A stretch of DNA of 64,000 bases. Origin: Cymbidium sinense (taxonomy: Eukaryota > Streptophyta > Magnoliopsida > Asparagales > Orchidaceae). The position numbers were made by a program, and so were the translations under genes. The notes under the pieces were generated by a model that was given only the letters and a program-made list of their open reading frames with translations, made no database searches and was not told the origin of the DNA. Positions 35,830-49,000 of this stretch are shown here, piece by piece. How positions within the stretch are numbered: position 1 is the first letter of the stretch; every line of letters begins with the position of its first letter. The stretch is taken from NCBI GenBank assembly GCA_021442155.1, contig CM038221.1, forward strand, positions 147,613,601 to 147,677,600, in the 5' to 3' direction.

Positions 35830-37540
35830 CGACACTTATTTGATATGCATCACAACGATTCCAAAAATAATGCCGAGTTTTCCATCTGTGCCTTCGACAT
35901 CTCTTAATTTTCTATATGCACTATCGATGTAAATATCCCTCTTTGCTCTGGTAGACCATCGCATGAGAAGATACTTATCTGGAATGCGCACTACATTTTC
36001 CTGACTAAGAACTCTGATACAATGGGCACAAAGTAATCCCATCATTTCAAATTTCTTATAAGTACAAGTTACATCTATGGTAGTCCCATCGAAATGGATA
36101 GTCCATGTTTTGGATGAATTTTTATTCTCTAAGTTTCTCACCAAATACTCCATGGGTATCGACATACGCCATCGAGACCTCCAACTCCATGCAAAAATTC
36201 TTCCTCAAACATAGTATACTTTCTTGTATAAAATATAGCTTGTTTTAGAATTGACCGGTCTTAACAATGTGAACAATCGATGACTGCTACTTGAAGTCTT
36301 TGTCATGTTCATTCTGCCATGTATCCATAACCTTCTCCAACCCCAAGAAACAATGAGCAACTTGTTGGTTTAGAGATTCGACACGTTATTCATTGACTCA
36401 CTACATTCGACAAGATGTCCATGAATGAGTCTTCTGAATGCAAGGGACCACTGGATCTAATTTTATAAAGCTGCACAACCAAGGATGATCATGCAAATTG
36501 CCTTCTTCTAGCATGGCGCATGCTTCTTCAAACTCTTCCTCCGAGTCACATTTGCTCATGCATGCATAAAATAACCCTTGTTCTCTTATTACTATTAAAG
36601 CAAAGGAACCTTGGAAGGAGCTTTCTTTGAAATATGCCATTGGCATAACCTATGATGAGTATGAATACAATTTTGATAGCTATACCGATCTTGATCTGAA
36701 TATTATTGTAGATGTCTATCACTCATCAACCAAGAAATGTGAATAGCCATGAGAATGACTCAATCATCTCTTCTCGAAAAAGGCTACTCCAAATAACACA
36801 TTTTTCCAAAGGATGATTCACTCCAACAAGAGGGGCACAAACAAGATTATATTTATCGATATTGTAAAAAATTATCACATCACCAAAATAGTCATATTCT
36901 ATCCTAGACATGTCATTGCTCCAAAAAAACTTACTAAGCAATCAACTCTCATCAACTTGTACATCCCATGCAAACATCCATCCGCCGCTTGCCTTTCCTC
37001 AATAAATATTAATGCATTACTTATCATTCACAATCCTCGATCTTTTCTCTTCAATAAAATTGAAAGCATCTCTTTTATGAATCCAATTTCTACACCGCCA
37101 ACCTCCTCACTTAGATAAATGCTCATTGCTCTAATTCCGCCTCATTATCTTCAACACTAAGCCTTTTCATCGCTAATGCATCTGTGATCCGAAGAAGATG
37201 CCAGGCTTTGCCAATGAATGATTATGACTTTCTATATATGTTTTAACCATCCCCCTCCAAATCAACAGAGAATCTAATCATCGGACAAGTCCCTTGTATC
37301 AATTTTTCTCGAATTTTGTTAAGCTTAGACCGCGATTTCTTTCCTACTTTTGCACATAAAAAATATTTTGATTTTAATTTTTTGGAGTTTGGCCAATAAC
37401 TAGTATGGTCCTTCCAACACCGGTGATGCGTAATACGCATGGTATATCACGCTTTATTCTAAATGCCAAGGAGTTTCCCCAAATTTGGTTCATTAGACAT
37501 CACGACTTTATCATCATACTGCTCATTGACTGCATTTACC
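35830..37540 (-). pseudogene. FAR1/FHY3-like MULE transposase remnant, left arm
   Basis: Read leftwards. DNA-binding region at 37440-37243 (RCWKDHTSYWPNSKKLKSKY, then CPMIRFSVDL), followed by an ESHNHSLAKP-like end at about 37215. Catalytic region at 36941-36700 (FFWSNDMSRIEYDYFGDVII, VGVNH). The C-terminal part of the DDE region is at 36646-36401 (CSDEEEFEEACAMLEEGNLH), which probably includes the third acidic residue. SWIM zinc finger at 36165-35836 is best preserved: VTCTYKKFEMMGLLCAHCIR, then IPDKYLLMRWSTRAKRDIYI, giving C-x-n-C-x-H. Several frames are needed. FAR1-type MULE transposases bind the terminal repeats and cut the element out. Confidence 0.85.
35836..36165 (-). pseudogene. SWIM zinc-finger part of left-arm transposase
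   Basis: The longest clean frame of this gene (109 codons). It begins MSIPMEYLVRNLENKNSSKT, has TCTYKKFEMMGLLCAHCIRV with the Cys/Cys-x-His ligands of a SWIM finger, and IPDKYLLMRW as in FHY3/FAR1 proteins. The right-arm equivalent (40500-40690) and copy A equivalent (3600-3760) are more damaged. Confidence 0.8.
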
Positions 37541-39084
37541 TGCCAAGATAGCTCCACATAAATATGACATGTAAAATAGCTCCACAAATAAACATATTCC
37601 CTCCAAATAGGCCAAAGAAAGGGAAAAATGAGCTAAATATAGAGAGTACAGATGCAAAAAATGTCCAAACATCCCACCAAATTGCTTCCAATGTAATGTA
37701 ATGAACATAATCTGCACAACCAAGCCAAAGAAACTGGAAAAAATGTCCACAAAATTATCTGTACTCTCAAGAGAGTACAAAGAGTGCAGATACAAAATAA
37801 CACTAAAAAATCAACCAAATAGCCTCAAAATTATTCCTGATGAATTGCAATGAACATAATCTGAACAACCAGGCCAAAGAAACTGGAAAAAATATCCATA
37901 AAATCATCTATACTCTCAAGAGAGTATAGAGAGTACAAATGCAAAATAACATTAAAAACTAACCAAATAGCCTCCAAATTATTCCTGATGAATTGCAATG
38001 AACATATTTCCCTCAATCAGGCCAAAGAAATTGGAAAAAATATATACAAAATCATCTGTACTCTCAAGAGAGTACAGAGAGTATAGATGCAATGACATTT
38101 TCCAGTTTTCCCGTTATTGTGATTATATTCATTGCAAGTTAGAATAATTGGAGGTGCTTTGGTTGAAGTGTTATTTTGCATATACTCTTTGTACTCTCGA
38201 GAGTGATAATGTGAACATTTTTTCCAGCTTTCTTTTTAGAGAAATATCATTGTAATTCATCAAACAATTTGAGGTTGTTTTGTTGGTTTTAGTATTTTAC
38301 ATCTCAGATCTCAGACTCTATACTCTCGAGAGATGATCTGTGACATTTTTCTAGTTTCTTAGAATATGTTCATTGAATTCATTAAAAAATAATTTGAAGG
38401 TTGTTTGGTTAGTTTTTAGTATTATTTTACATCAAGTACTCTCAAATTTTGATGATTGAACATTTTCTCCAATTTCTTTGACTTGGTTGTTTGAGATTAT
38501 GTTCATTGCAATTCATCAGGAATAATTTGGAGGCTGTTTGGTTGGTTTTTTAGTATTATTTTGCATATGTACTCTTTGTACTCTCTTGAGAATACGGATG
38601 ATTTTGTAGACATTTTTTCCAATTTCTTTGGCCTGGTTAGGGAAATATGTTCATTGCAATTCATTAGGAACAATTTGGAGGCTGTTTGGTTATTTTTTTG
38701 TGTTATTTTGTATCTATACTCTCTATACTCTCTTGAGAGTATAGATGATTTTATGGACATTTTCTCCAGTTTATTTGGTCTGTTGCAAATTATGTTCATG
38801 CAATTCATCGTGAACAATTTGGAGGTATTTGGTTAATTTTTAGTTTATTTTGTATTCAGATTTGTACTCTCTGAGAGTACAAATAATTTTATGTCATTTT
38901 TTCCAGCTTTTCTGGTTGTGAGATTATGTTCATTACATTACATTGGAAGCAATTTGGTGGGATGTTTGGATATTTTTTGCATTTGTACTCTCTATATTTA
39001 GCTCATTTTTTTCCCTTTCTTTGGCCTGTTTGGAGGGAATATGTTTATTTGTGGAGCTATTTTATATTTCACATTTATGTGGAG
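37541..39084. repeat. Central minisatellite spanning the palindrome pivot
   Basis: Same units as at 26860. From 37541 to about 38060 about four units are in reverse orientation (AATGTAATGAACATAATCTG, GGAAAAAATGTCCAC). From about 38085 to 39000 about seven units are in forward orientation. The switch occurs within one unit core at 38053-38092. No transposon terminus of the GAGAAAATATTA type is seen here, so the inner terminal regions are truncated and fused. Confidence 0.85.
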
Positions 39085-40740
39085 TTGTCTTGGCAGGTGA
39101 ATGCGGTCAATGAGCAGTACGATGATGAAGTTGTGATGTCTCATGAACCAAATTTGGGAAAACTCCTTGGCACCACTATTCGAGAAACTAAGAGAATCAG
39201 ACTGACTACGCGACATCAAATTCTGTTGGGACCATACTAGCAAAAACTCCAAGAAATTGAAATCAAAAGATTTTATGCAAAAGGTCGAAAGAAATCGCCA
39301 ATCTAAATAAATTAACGAAATTCCATAAACTATACAAGGAGGTTTTGCCATGATTAGATTCTCTGTGATTTGGAGGGTAACCGATGGTTAAAAATATATA
39401 GAAAGTCATAATCATTTGTTGGCAAAGCCTCACGACCAACATCTTCTCGATCACATAGAATGAAAAAAGGAAAAGATAATGATAGAGGGAAGAGCAATGA
39501 TACATTCAAATATCTATGAGGAGGTCTGTAGAGAATATGATTCACAAAAAGAGATGCTTTCAATTTTATTGAAAGAGAAAAGATCGAGGATTGTGAATGA
39601 TAGAATGCATACAAAGCTCAAGAAAGGCAAGCACGGATGGGATGTTAACATGGGATGTGATGAGTCAGATTGCTTAGTAAGCTTTTTTTGGAGCAATGAC
39701 ATGTCTAGGATAGAATATGACTATTTTGGTGATGTGATAATTTTTGATACAAGCTATCAACTCAATAAATATAATTTTGTTTATGCCCCTCTTATTAGAG
39801 TGAATCATCACTGAAAAAATATGTTATTTGGAGTAGCCTTTTATCGAAGAGATTGAGTCATTCTCATGACTATTCCGCATTTCTTGTTGATGAGTGATGA
39901 TATCCTACAACAATATTCAGATCAAGATCAGGCATGAGCTATCAAAATCAGACCGCATACTCATCATAGGTTGTACAATGGCATATTTCAAAGAAAGCTC
40001 CTTCCAAGGTTCACTACTTTAGTAATAAGAGGGTACAAGGGCTATTTTATGCATGCATAATGTGACTGGAGGAAGAGTTTGAAGAAGCTTTGCCATGCTA
40101 GAAGAAGGCGCATGATCATTATTGTCCTAAGCTTTATTAGATCCAAGTGGTCCAATGCATTCAGAAAGACTCATTTGCATGGGCATCTTGTCAACAAGTG
40201 AGTCAATGAACAACATATGTCACTAATCTCTAAACCAATAAGTTTACTACGATTGTTTGGGGTTGGAGAAGGTTATGGATCCATGCTTTAATGAACATGA
40301 CGAAGACTTCAAGTATACCATCGACTCTCGAGCAAGACCTTCAATTCTAAATTTCGCTATGTTTTATACAAGAAAGTCATATTATGTTTGAGGAAGAATT
40401 TTGCATGGAGTTGGAGGCTCGAACTATGTCGATGACACCATGGAGTATGGTGAGAAACTTAGAGAATAAAAATTCATCCAAAACATGGACTATCCATTGA
40501 TGGACTACCCTGATGTAACTTATACTTGTAAGAAATTTGAAATGATGGGATTATTTTGTGCCCATTATATCGAGTTCTTAGTGAAAATATACATTCCATA
40601 AGTATCTTCATATGATGGTCTACCAGCAAAGAGGGATATTTATATCGATAGTGTATAAAAAATTAAGAGATGTCAGGCAGATGGAAATACTACCGGGCAT
40701 TATTTTCGAATCGCAATAATATGCATATCAAACAATGTGG
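39085..40740 (+). pseudogene. FAR1/FHY3-like MULE transposase remnant, right arm
   Basis: Follows an apparent splice acceptor (TTGGCAG at about 39089) with NAVNEQYDDEVVMSHEPNLG, the start of the FAR1-type DNA-binding domain. 39479-39814 holds the catalytic beginning: SFFWSNDMSRIEYDYFGDVI, FDTSYQLNKYN. A TDQD-like block is near 39915-39935, an EEEFEEA-like block near 40070, and the SWIM region at about 40500-40640. Many small deletions and stops; it is more decayed than the left-arm copy in the middle but keeps the DTSY catalytic block that the left copy has lost. Confidence 0.83.
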
Positions 40741-41239
40741 CATAAGGTAATAATAGAGCTAAGGACTATATGCTTCAATCCTTAAAAAAAACTATACACG
40801 ATGTCGGTCTATACTAAGTGGGAATTCTCCATCAAGAAGAAGAAGTCACGAGAAGGAAAAGACATGTTGAAGGATCCAGAAAGCAACGTCAAAGGGTGTT
40901 TCCAATGCAAGGCTTAAGGATATTGAGAGATCCAAGAAAGCCAAGAGTAATTCTATTTGCCTCTTAATTTGTAGTATTTAAAACATTGTTGTAATCTTGA
41001 AACCATCATATTTTTTTGTTGTTATAGAAACCAAAGTTCAAAGCGTGCGAACGTTGTCAGCAACACCTTCTCTGTATGGAGTATTGAGGTACGCATGACA
41101 AGACACATCGATGTTGTTAAAAGTCATTAACTGATACGATGTTCTACCTCAGAAATTTAACTCGAGCATCAACAATAAGGTATACTAAGTTGATGATGGA
41201 TATTATTACGGAAAATATTTCAATGCATGATATCATTTA

Positions 41240-41540
41240 GTTATGTGTTCTTCGAGTAATCATTTCGCAAAGCTGAGTCTCCAAATGACTTTCTTTTAAC
41301 AGAATACCGCAATCTCACCTATGCGATTAAGTTGAAGATGCCTCGAGTTGCTATTAGGATGACCTTCACTTGCTCCAGTATAATCATTCTTTGTCGATGA
41401 CTTTCTTCTTCCGAAAATTTTATTCTCAAACGTACTATTATTATAAAATGCAGAAGCTCGTAAGGAGAGTCTACAGAGACATAACTTTGTAATCCTGCGG
41501 ACAAGTAAATATCTCATATTTTACCAAATTGCGATTTGAT
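41240..41540 (-). pseudogene. Unidentified open segment downstream of right-arm transposase
   Basis: A 73-codon frame (41517-41296) includes YNNSTFENKIFGRRKSSTKN and SNSRHLQLNRIGEIAVF. A mirror copy at 35050-35350 is not open. I do not recognise the sequence; it may be a captured exon or untranslated sequence. Confidence 0.3.
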
Positions 41541-41914
41541 TGATGAGTCTACCTGACGAGAACAAAATGAATATTGGAGGCATTACATAGTTGATATATG
41601 TACTCTATAAAGTACTCTACATTTTATGAAAAAAAAATTGTGATGACGATTATATTAGTACTGATGATATTTTAAGATAGGATAAATCTTGAAACTACTG
41701 ATTTTATTTTAAAAAATATAATACATCAATTCTTAATAAACTTTTATAGTATTCTCATATCAAAATAATTTAATTTTGGTAATATTGTTATCTAAATTTT
41801 GTTATCATATTATTTATAAATTAACTATTATGTAGTAATTATTAAAAAGTGTTGATTAAATGGGACATATTTATTATGTGAGTTTTTCCATGCTACACAA
41901 TAATATATATATTT

Positions 41915-41916
<2 letters not shown>

Positions 41917-42005
<89 letters not shown>
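41917..42005. repeat. (AT)n microsatellite, right arm inner tract
   Basis: About 89 bases of TA repeat, mirror of 34616-34713. Confidence 0.95.
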
Positions 42006-42007
<2 letters not shown>

Positions 42008-43052
42008 AAAAAGTAATCATATATTACCACCAATCAAACTAGATAATGTAAATTTTAGCCATTCATTTGATCCGAATTTAAAATATGATATAAATTGAGA
42101 GTACGAGAGTCTGAGAGTATACACATGATCAAGAAAAACTCATAAAAAAGGCAACCCGTGAGTATCCAACTGCTTTATGGTATAGTGAACAATTCCTCTT
42201 GCAAAAGTGGAAATGGGAAAAAAATTTAAAAAACAACAGAAAGTCGAGACATAGAAAGACATATAAGATTCAATAAGTGAGTGCATCTAATAATAAAAAA
42301 GATCAAAATACTTGGACTATTAAATAATATATAATACTAATTTATCTTAAAACCATTAAATTTAGGAAGATGAAAATCCCCCTAAAATTTATTTAAAAAA
42401 TTGTTTGATATTTGATTAAAATTAGTTTTGCTTGATAATATAATATTGTATTTAATTATAGTTTTATTTTACTTGTTTTTGATAGTGAAAATATACAATA
42501 ATTAATTAATTATAATATTAGAAATACATCAACAACAAGAACTATTATTTTCATAATAAAATATATTATTTAAAATTAAATTTGAAATGCAACATAACAC
42601 TAGCAATTTTTTAAAATTAAGATGTAATATTTTATGAATATATTTTTATGAAAATTTAAAAATAATAGTGCCAAAGGCCCTCAATAACTTTATAATGATT
42701 TTTTGTGTCAATAAATATAATTAAAAAAAAAAAAGAATAAAGAAAATTACATATAAAAGTTGTTGAGGGACGTTTGACTTTATATTTTAGTTTTCTTAAA
42801 AATATATTTGTTGTTTTGTTGAGACTTCTTGTAATTAAAAGAATTGAAGATTTGACATATAAGATAAGCATAATAAATAAATATATTTTAAAAAAATGAA
42901 ATAAAATTAGTGATATATAATGTTATTTAACACATTTTTTTAAATATTATTACTACAAAAATTCAATCTATTCTCAATTATATTTTATATGTAATAATTA
43001 TTAAAAGTGTTGATTAAATGGGACATATTTATCATGTGAGTACTTTCCATGC

Positions 43053-43055
<3 letters not shown>

Positions 43056-43133
<78 letters not shown>
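43056..43133. repeat. (AT)n microsatellite, right arm outer tract
   Basis: About 78 bases of TA repeat, mirror of 33492-33571. Confidence 0.95.
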
Positions 43134-43138
<5 letters not shown>

Positions 43139-43499
43139 ATCATATAGATTACCACGAATCAAACTCGAGGAAATGTAAATTTTAGCTTCACCTTTTCATT
43201 TGATTTGAATTTAAAATATGATATAAATTCAGAGAGTACAGAGAGTACAGAGAATATAGAAAACTGCTCAGAAAACTTATAAAAAGGCAACCCAAGAGAT
43301 TCCAACTTGCTTTACGATTATAGTGAACAATTCCTCTTCGTCCTGCAAAATAAAAGTGGAAATGGGAAAAAATAGATTGCTGAAAACAACAGAGAGTACA
43401 GAGAGTATAGAGAGTATAAACATACAAAGCCGTAAAACTCATAAAAAAGGCAACCCAGAGCAAACTTGCTTTAAGATTATAGTGAATTCCTCTTCATCC

Positions 43500-44590
43500 A
43501 AATAGTTTGGAAACTTAAATGCCATGGATTTCTTGATTAGTAGAAGCACACTATATATTCTTAATAATAGAATCAAAGGAAAAGAAAATAAGTTCACACT
43601 TCTCCAAAGTAAGAAATTTATGACTTTATGTTCTTTGTTTGGTTAACTAACAAATTAGATTTTTAAAAATTGATTGTACAGCTCTCAATTTGGGTTTAAA
43701 ATAGTATTGATCTAATATAATATAGCAGCAAAGTCATTTATATCATTATTAAAATATTTTATGGGTCTAAAATAGTTTATTTCTATCAAAATACAAATTC
43801 TATAAGCAACTTACTTGGTCACATAATGTAAAAGAAAGAGCATTGAATCATATCGAATCCAATTCCACTGATATAAAACAAGTTAAAACTCGAAAGCAAC
43901 CAAGTGCATGGTTCATTATGATCTAAGCTTTCACTTCTATATTTTTTTCAATAGGAAAAATGCCAAATATTTTGCACCTGGTTTAATATTTTGTTCCCTT
44001 TCCCCTTGGTTAAACTATTCTTTCACAACTCCATTTGAATCAACCATCCAGAATTTAGTGGTTTGTCACCGGGTTGGATCACACCTAGTTTGTTTGATAA
44101 TATTCCAATTAATAAATATATTGGTAATGCTTTCATAGTTTTTTTCTTATTTTTCATCCCTTGGTCTTTCTTTCCAGTTCCAGTTTCCATATATAAATAT
44201 CTCATTTGTTTTCTTATCTTTTAGGATGGAACTAAAATTCAACTCAGGTCTGTAACACAAAACAATTACCTCTTAGCTCAAAAATCCATGGCATTTAAGC
44301 ATAGATAACATAAATAGCACAGAGAGTACAGATGAATAATAAAAGATCCAAACTGTTGCACAGACAATATTGAAAAAAAAAAAATTTCCTACTTATCAAC
44401 CAACTTGCTGCAGGTGTTCTCTGCCCAATAATATTGAAAAAAAATAAAATACCTTGTACAATTATTTCCTACTTATCAATCTTTAAATGTACAGTTCTTA
44501 GCTTGCCTTTTTCATTCCCAAACAAAAGATAGCGTAAGCGAACTCGGCCCTAAAGCAATTCATCTTCTTAGGCCAATCTTGATGGTCAGC
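43500..44590. other. 3' region of right-arm C48 gene, no recognised feature
   Basis: Mirror of 32110-33130. AT-rich with no coding content. Confidence 0.5.
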
Positions 44591-44599
44591 CTAGTTAAG

Positions 44600-47180
44600 T
44601 GGGGATTTCTTAATTACTACCTCTATGTACTTGCAGACAAACATCCCACAGTCAATAATGTTATCTTGGACTGGCAGCCCACTCACCATTTTGATTGGCC
44701 ATTTTGTGGGATCGCTCACAAAAAAAGGCGGATCTTCAACAAGTAATTTGATTTAAAAGCAAGAAGTATAGTCATTAAGGGCGGTTAAAAAAAACCAGTT
44801 TACGGAAACCAAATTGAAAATAACTCTTACAATCTCTGGAAGAATGGCCTTATGGGTTAGTTTTGGTAATGAGTCATAAAAATACCAGCCCCAGCTTAAT
44901 ATGCCCAACCGAGTGTCGATTGATTATATAATTGGAAGTAAGAGTAGCTCGACTTGACACCTTGTAGTTAAATCTTTGGATGAACATTTTGCTTTCCTTG
45001 TGTAGGCCATATTTTGCATAACTTTGTAAGAAAACAAGAGAACATTTATAAATTATAGTTTCCATCTATAAAAATAATGATTGAATTGTAATACCATGCA
45101 TATTTATGGGGTAACTTACCTAGTGCAAGCATGAGATGTACAAATAGATACGACATGTAGGCGAGTACTCTCGCCAATAAGAAGGCAAAGGCATCAATGT
45201 GTGCATCGAGAGATATTGATCGTGGAAATCATCGATCGCCCTCGTCAATAATGATATTCCCGGGGTGAATCTTGTATCACCCTAGTGATAAATATTTTAA
45301 AGTGAGCTTAATTAAATGAATAAGTTATTTTATGTATGAAGGAGCTGATTAAAGATTGACTTACTTGTCCTCAAATTGGGAGCATGAAATGTCAATAAGA
45401 TAGAGCATCGGCTTAGGCTGAACAACTCTGGATGAGAACTCAACAAAATGATGTGCCTCTCTGTTGCAAAAAATTGCGATGATGAAAGTTAGTGATGAAG
45501 AGCTATAAATTAAGGATCGATCTATTGAGATGATTCATACCTCCTGATGCTCCTCCACCACAATGATAATTGTAATTGACCTTGGCTCATCTTTTGAACC
45601 TATAAAAAATTTAGTGAAATCTATTTCTATTATCTCAAATTTAAAAGAAAGTAACTTAATACCTCTCTTCTGCAGTGGAGACCACATCACTTATTTTGCT
45701 CGTGACTTCCACGTAAGTGTGTGTGAAGGGGTAACTAACATTCCTCTTCCTTATCTGTGAGCTTTCACACACTCAATCTTCTTGATTAAAGGTTTGAGCA
45801 TCTTCATGTGCATTGGAGGCCTCCACATAACTTCCCATGGTAGACTCAGCGGGGGCTTCCCAGTGAGAAGGCTACCTCGGGGCTTAAGTGAAACTATCCT
45901 GGGGGGTAGCGACTTCCCAAGTGGAAGTATCCATGGTAGCAACTTCCCAGTGGAAGTATCCACAGGCGGCTTCCCAAGTGGAAGTATCCTGGGGCGGCGG
46001 TACATGGCCTCCACAGACTCCAGGGATGGTAGGACCCAGCCAAGAACCTCCTCGATAGCAGTAACCCACAAATCAATTCCATCCATTCTCTCTGTCATTG
46101 TTGCTTGAAAAGAAGATACTATATCTTTCAAGTCCCAAAACCCAAGTATCCTCTCCATCACAAAGCCTTATAGTGTGCAGGAGAGGCGGGGCTAGATACA
46201 TGGGGAGAATATCAAGGAGAGACATATGGAGATTCAATGGGGCTGAACTTCGTGGACTTAGAATGGGATCTATCAGACTCAACATCGCATGTTGGGGGGA
46301 AAATGATTCTAAGAGCCAGGTCTCCTCTTCTGATATGTCCTCAAATGGAAGGCAGACATGTGTTAAACCGATAAGAAAATGTGATGACTATAACATAAAT
46401 AAATACATAATTATAAGAACTAAGTGATATTATTATATGTCACCTGGTGTCCTCCTAAACCAGTGAAGGCTTCATCTGGAAACTTTATTTTCGGCCATCG
46501 TAGTATACGTGGCTTTGCAAATGGAGATGACGGCCTCATGATGCTTATGTGCTCAGCGGCCCATATCTACAATTAATATTTATGTAAGTTAACTTCAATG
46601 CATCAAATAATACATGATCGAAGATATAAAACATACCATAAGAAGAGTGACAAATCCACTCATGTACCTGGGTGTCCTCTGGATATGAATATTTGATGTA
46701 ATACCATCAAATTATGAAACTAGGAAAGCCCAGATGGCCTCTGCCTAGTTGTATTTAGCAAATTTATCTATGCCATCGATGTAGAAAATCAATTCCGATG
46801 CCACCCTATAGTTGTGATATACAAAAAAGATTTAATAGCAGAAAACATATGTACAATTGGCGTACCACAGACAATCGCATGCTCAAGCATAGTCTTATCC
46901 AGGCTGAGCTACTGACGAGGATTTGCCATAAGACCTTCACCCTCGTTTGGCATCCTACTATGCAAACTTCGGGGTGAAAGGAATGCCACCGAGAAAGAAA
47001 GCTTGCTTCTCTATCTCCCAAGAAGGCAGTTTGAGGTTGGTATTGAGTCTTCTTGAATTCAGGAGTCTAATGAATTGATCGAGATGAAGCCTCTTTAAAA
47101 TGTCAATGACTTCATCAGTAAATAATCTTTGTAATATTATCGAACATTCTAACGGTGGTAGGCCTGCATCTCAAAGTTAT
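44600..47180 (-). pseudogene. Ulp1-like (peptidase C48) MULE gene remnant, right arm
   Basis: Read leftwards from about 47180. An upstream domain remnant (about 47060-46740) is followed by a variable region with short repeats (46161-45751, starting MERILGFWDLKDIVSSFQAT), then the protease exons (about 45240-45110, and 45065-44810 with YGLHKESKMFIQ and a frame-broken YDSLPKLTHKAILPE). At 44622-44676 the sequence encodes QDNIIDCGMFVCKYIE without interruption: the oxyanion Gln and the nucleophile Cys (codon at 44648-44650) of C48 peptidases, both intact. The His block (44900-44930) is frameshifted. This copy keeps the best active-site segment of the three. Confidence 0.77.
45751..46161 (-). pseudogene. 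Variable linker exon of right-arm C48 gene
   Basis: 136 open codons starting MERILGFWDLKDIVSSFQAT. The part 46010-45890 is built of about four near-30-bp repeats (GGAAGTATCC, CTTCCCAAGTGGAAG), so the peptide is repetitive and Pro/Gly-rich. Left arm 30560-30850 and copy A 7907-7566 are counterparts with different repeat content. The open frame may be chance in this repetitive region. Confidence 0.45.
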
Positions 47181-47219
47181 CCTTTTTCCAGACATTATAA
47201 ACTTCAAAATGAAAAGTGA

Positions 47220-49000
47220 GGTAATAAACATAATCTGAACAACCAGGCCAAAGAAACTGGAAAAAATGTCCACAAAATTATCTATACTCTCAAGAGAGTA
47301 CAGAAAGTACAGATGCAAAATAACACTTCTAAACCAACAAAACAGCCACCAAATTGCTTCCACTGGAATGTAATGAACATAATTTGAACAACTAGGCCAA
47401 AGAAACATGAAAAAATGTCCACAAAATTATCTCTACTCTCAAGAGAGTAGAGAGAGTACAGATGCAAGATAACACTACTAAACTATCCAACACCCCACCA
47501 AATTGCTTCCAATGTAATGTAATGAACATAATCTGAACAACCCGCCAAAGCGGAAAAAAATATCCACATCATCTCTCTTAAGAGAGTAGGAGATGCAAAA
47601 TAACACTACTAAACCAACCAAACAGCCACCAAATTACTTCCACTGAAATGTAATGAACATAACCTAAACAACAAGACCAAAGAAAGAAGAAAAACTGTCC
47701 ACAAAATCATCTGTACTCTCAAGAGAGTATAGAGAGTACAGATGCAAAATAACACTACTAAACCTTCCAACATCGCATCAAATTTCTTTCAATGTAATGT
47801 AATGAACATAATCTGAACAACCAGGCCAAAGAAACTGGAAAAAATGTCCACAAATCATCTTTACTCTCAGAGTAGCAGTACTGATGCAAAATAACACTAC
47901 TAAACCAACCAAATTACTTCCACTAGAATGTAATGAACATAATATGAACAACCAGGCCAAAGAAATAGGAAAAATATCCACAAAATCATTTATACTCTCA
48001 AGAGAGTACAGAGAGTACAGATGTAAAATAACACTACTAAACCATCCAACATCCCACCAAATTGCTTCCAATGTAATGTAATGAACATAATCTGAACAAC
48101 CATGCCAAAGAAACTGGAAAAAATATTTACAAAATCATCTGTACTCTCAAGAGAGTACAGAGAGTACATATGCAAAATAACACTTCTAAATCAACAAAAT
48201 AGCCACCAAATTGCTTCCACTGGAATGTAATGAACATAATCTGAACAATTAGCCCAAAGAAATAGGAAAAAAATGTCCACAAAATTATCTATACTCTCAA
48301 TAGAGTACAAAGAGTACAGATGCAAAATAACATAATCTGAACAACCAGGCCAAAGAAATTGGAAAAAATGTCCACAAAATTATACTCTCAAGAGAGTACA
48401 GAGAGTATAGATGCAAAATAACACTACTAAACCATTCAACATCCCACCAAATTACTTCCAATATAATGTAATGAACATAATCTGAATAACCAGACCAAAG
48501 AAACTGGAAAAAAATGACCACAAAATCATCTGTACTCTCTTGAGAGTACAGAGAGTATAAATGCAAAAATCCCACTACTAAACCAGCCAAATAGCCACCA
48601 AATTACATCCACTGGAATGTAATAAACATAATCTGAACAGCCAGACCAAATAAACTGGAAAAAATATCCATAAAATCATCTGTACTTCCAAGAGAGTATA
48701 GAGAGTACAGATGCAAAATAACACTACTAAACCAATCAAACAACCACTAAATTACTTCCACTATGATGTAATGAATATAATATGAACAACCAGGCCAAAA
48801 AAACTGAAAAAATGTTCACAAAAGCATCTGTACTCTCAAGAGAGTACAAAGAGTACAGATGCAAAATAACACTAAAAAACCAACCAAACAGCCTCCAAAT
48901 TATTCCTGATGGATTGCAATAAACAAATTTCCTCCAAACAGGCCAAAGAAACTGGAAAGAAATGACCAAAATGCTATGTACTCTCACAGAGTAGAGAGTC
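47220..49000. repeat. Minisatellite, about 13 units, right arm (reverse orientation)
   Basis: Units of about 145 bp with cores near 47281, 47441, 47571, 47711, 47866, 47995, 48137, 48290, 48385, 48530, 48680, 48831 and 48980. They are reverse complements of the left-arm units (GGAAAAAATGTCCACAAAAT, CAAGAGAGTACAGAG, TGCAAAATAACACTACTAAA). There are fewer units than in the left arm, so unit number changed after the arms separated. Confidence 0.9.

Larger units (their letters stand above)
41560..43500. repeat. Internal duplications with (AT)n tracts, right arm
   Basis: Mirror of 33140-35000. TGTTGATTAAATGGGACATA appears at about 41850 and 43007, each just before an (AT)n tract. AAAAAGGCAACCC occurs at about 42145, 43276 and 43444. 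The two flanking blocks give the same roughly 1.13-kb duplication as in the left arm, so it existed before the arms were copied. Confidence 0.75.
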
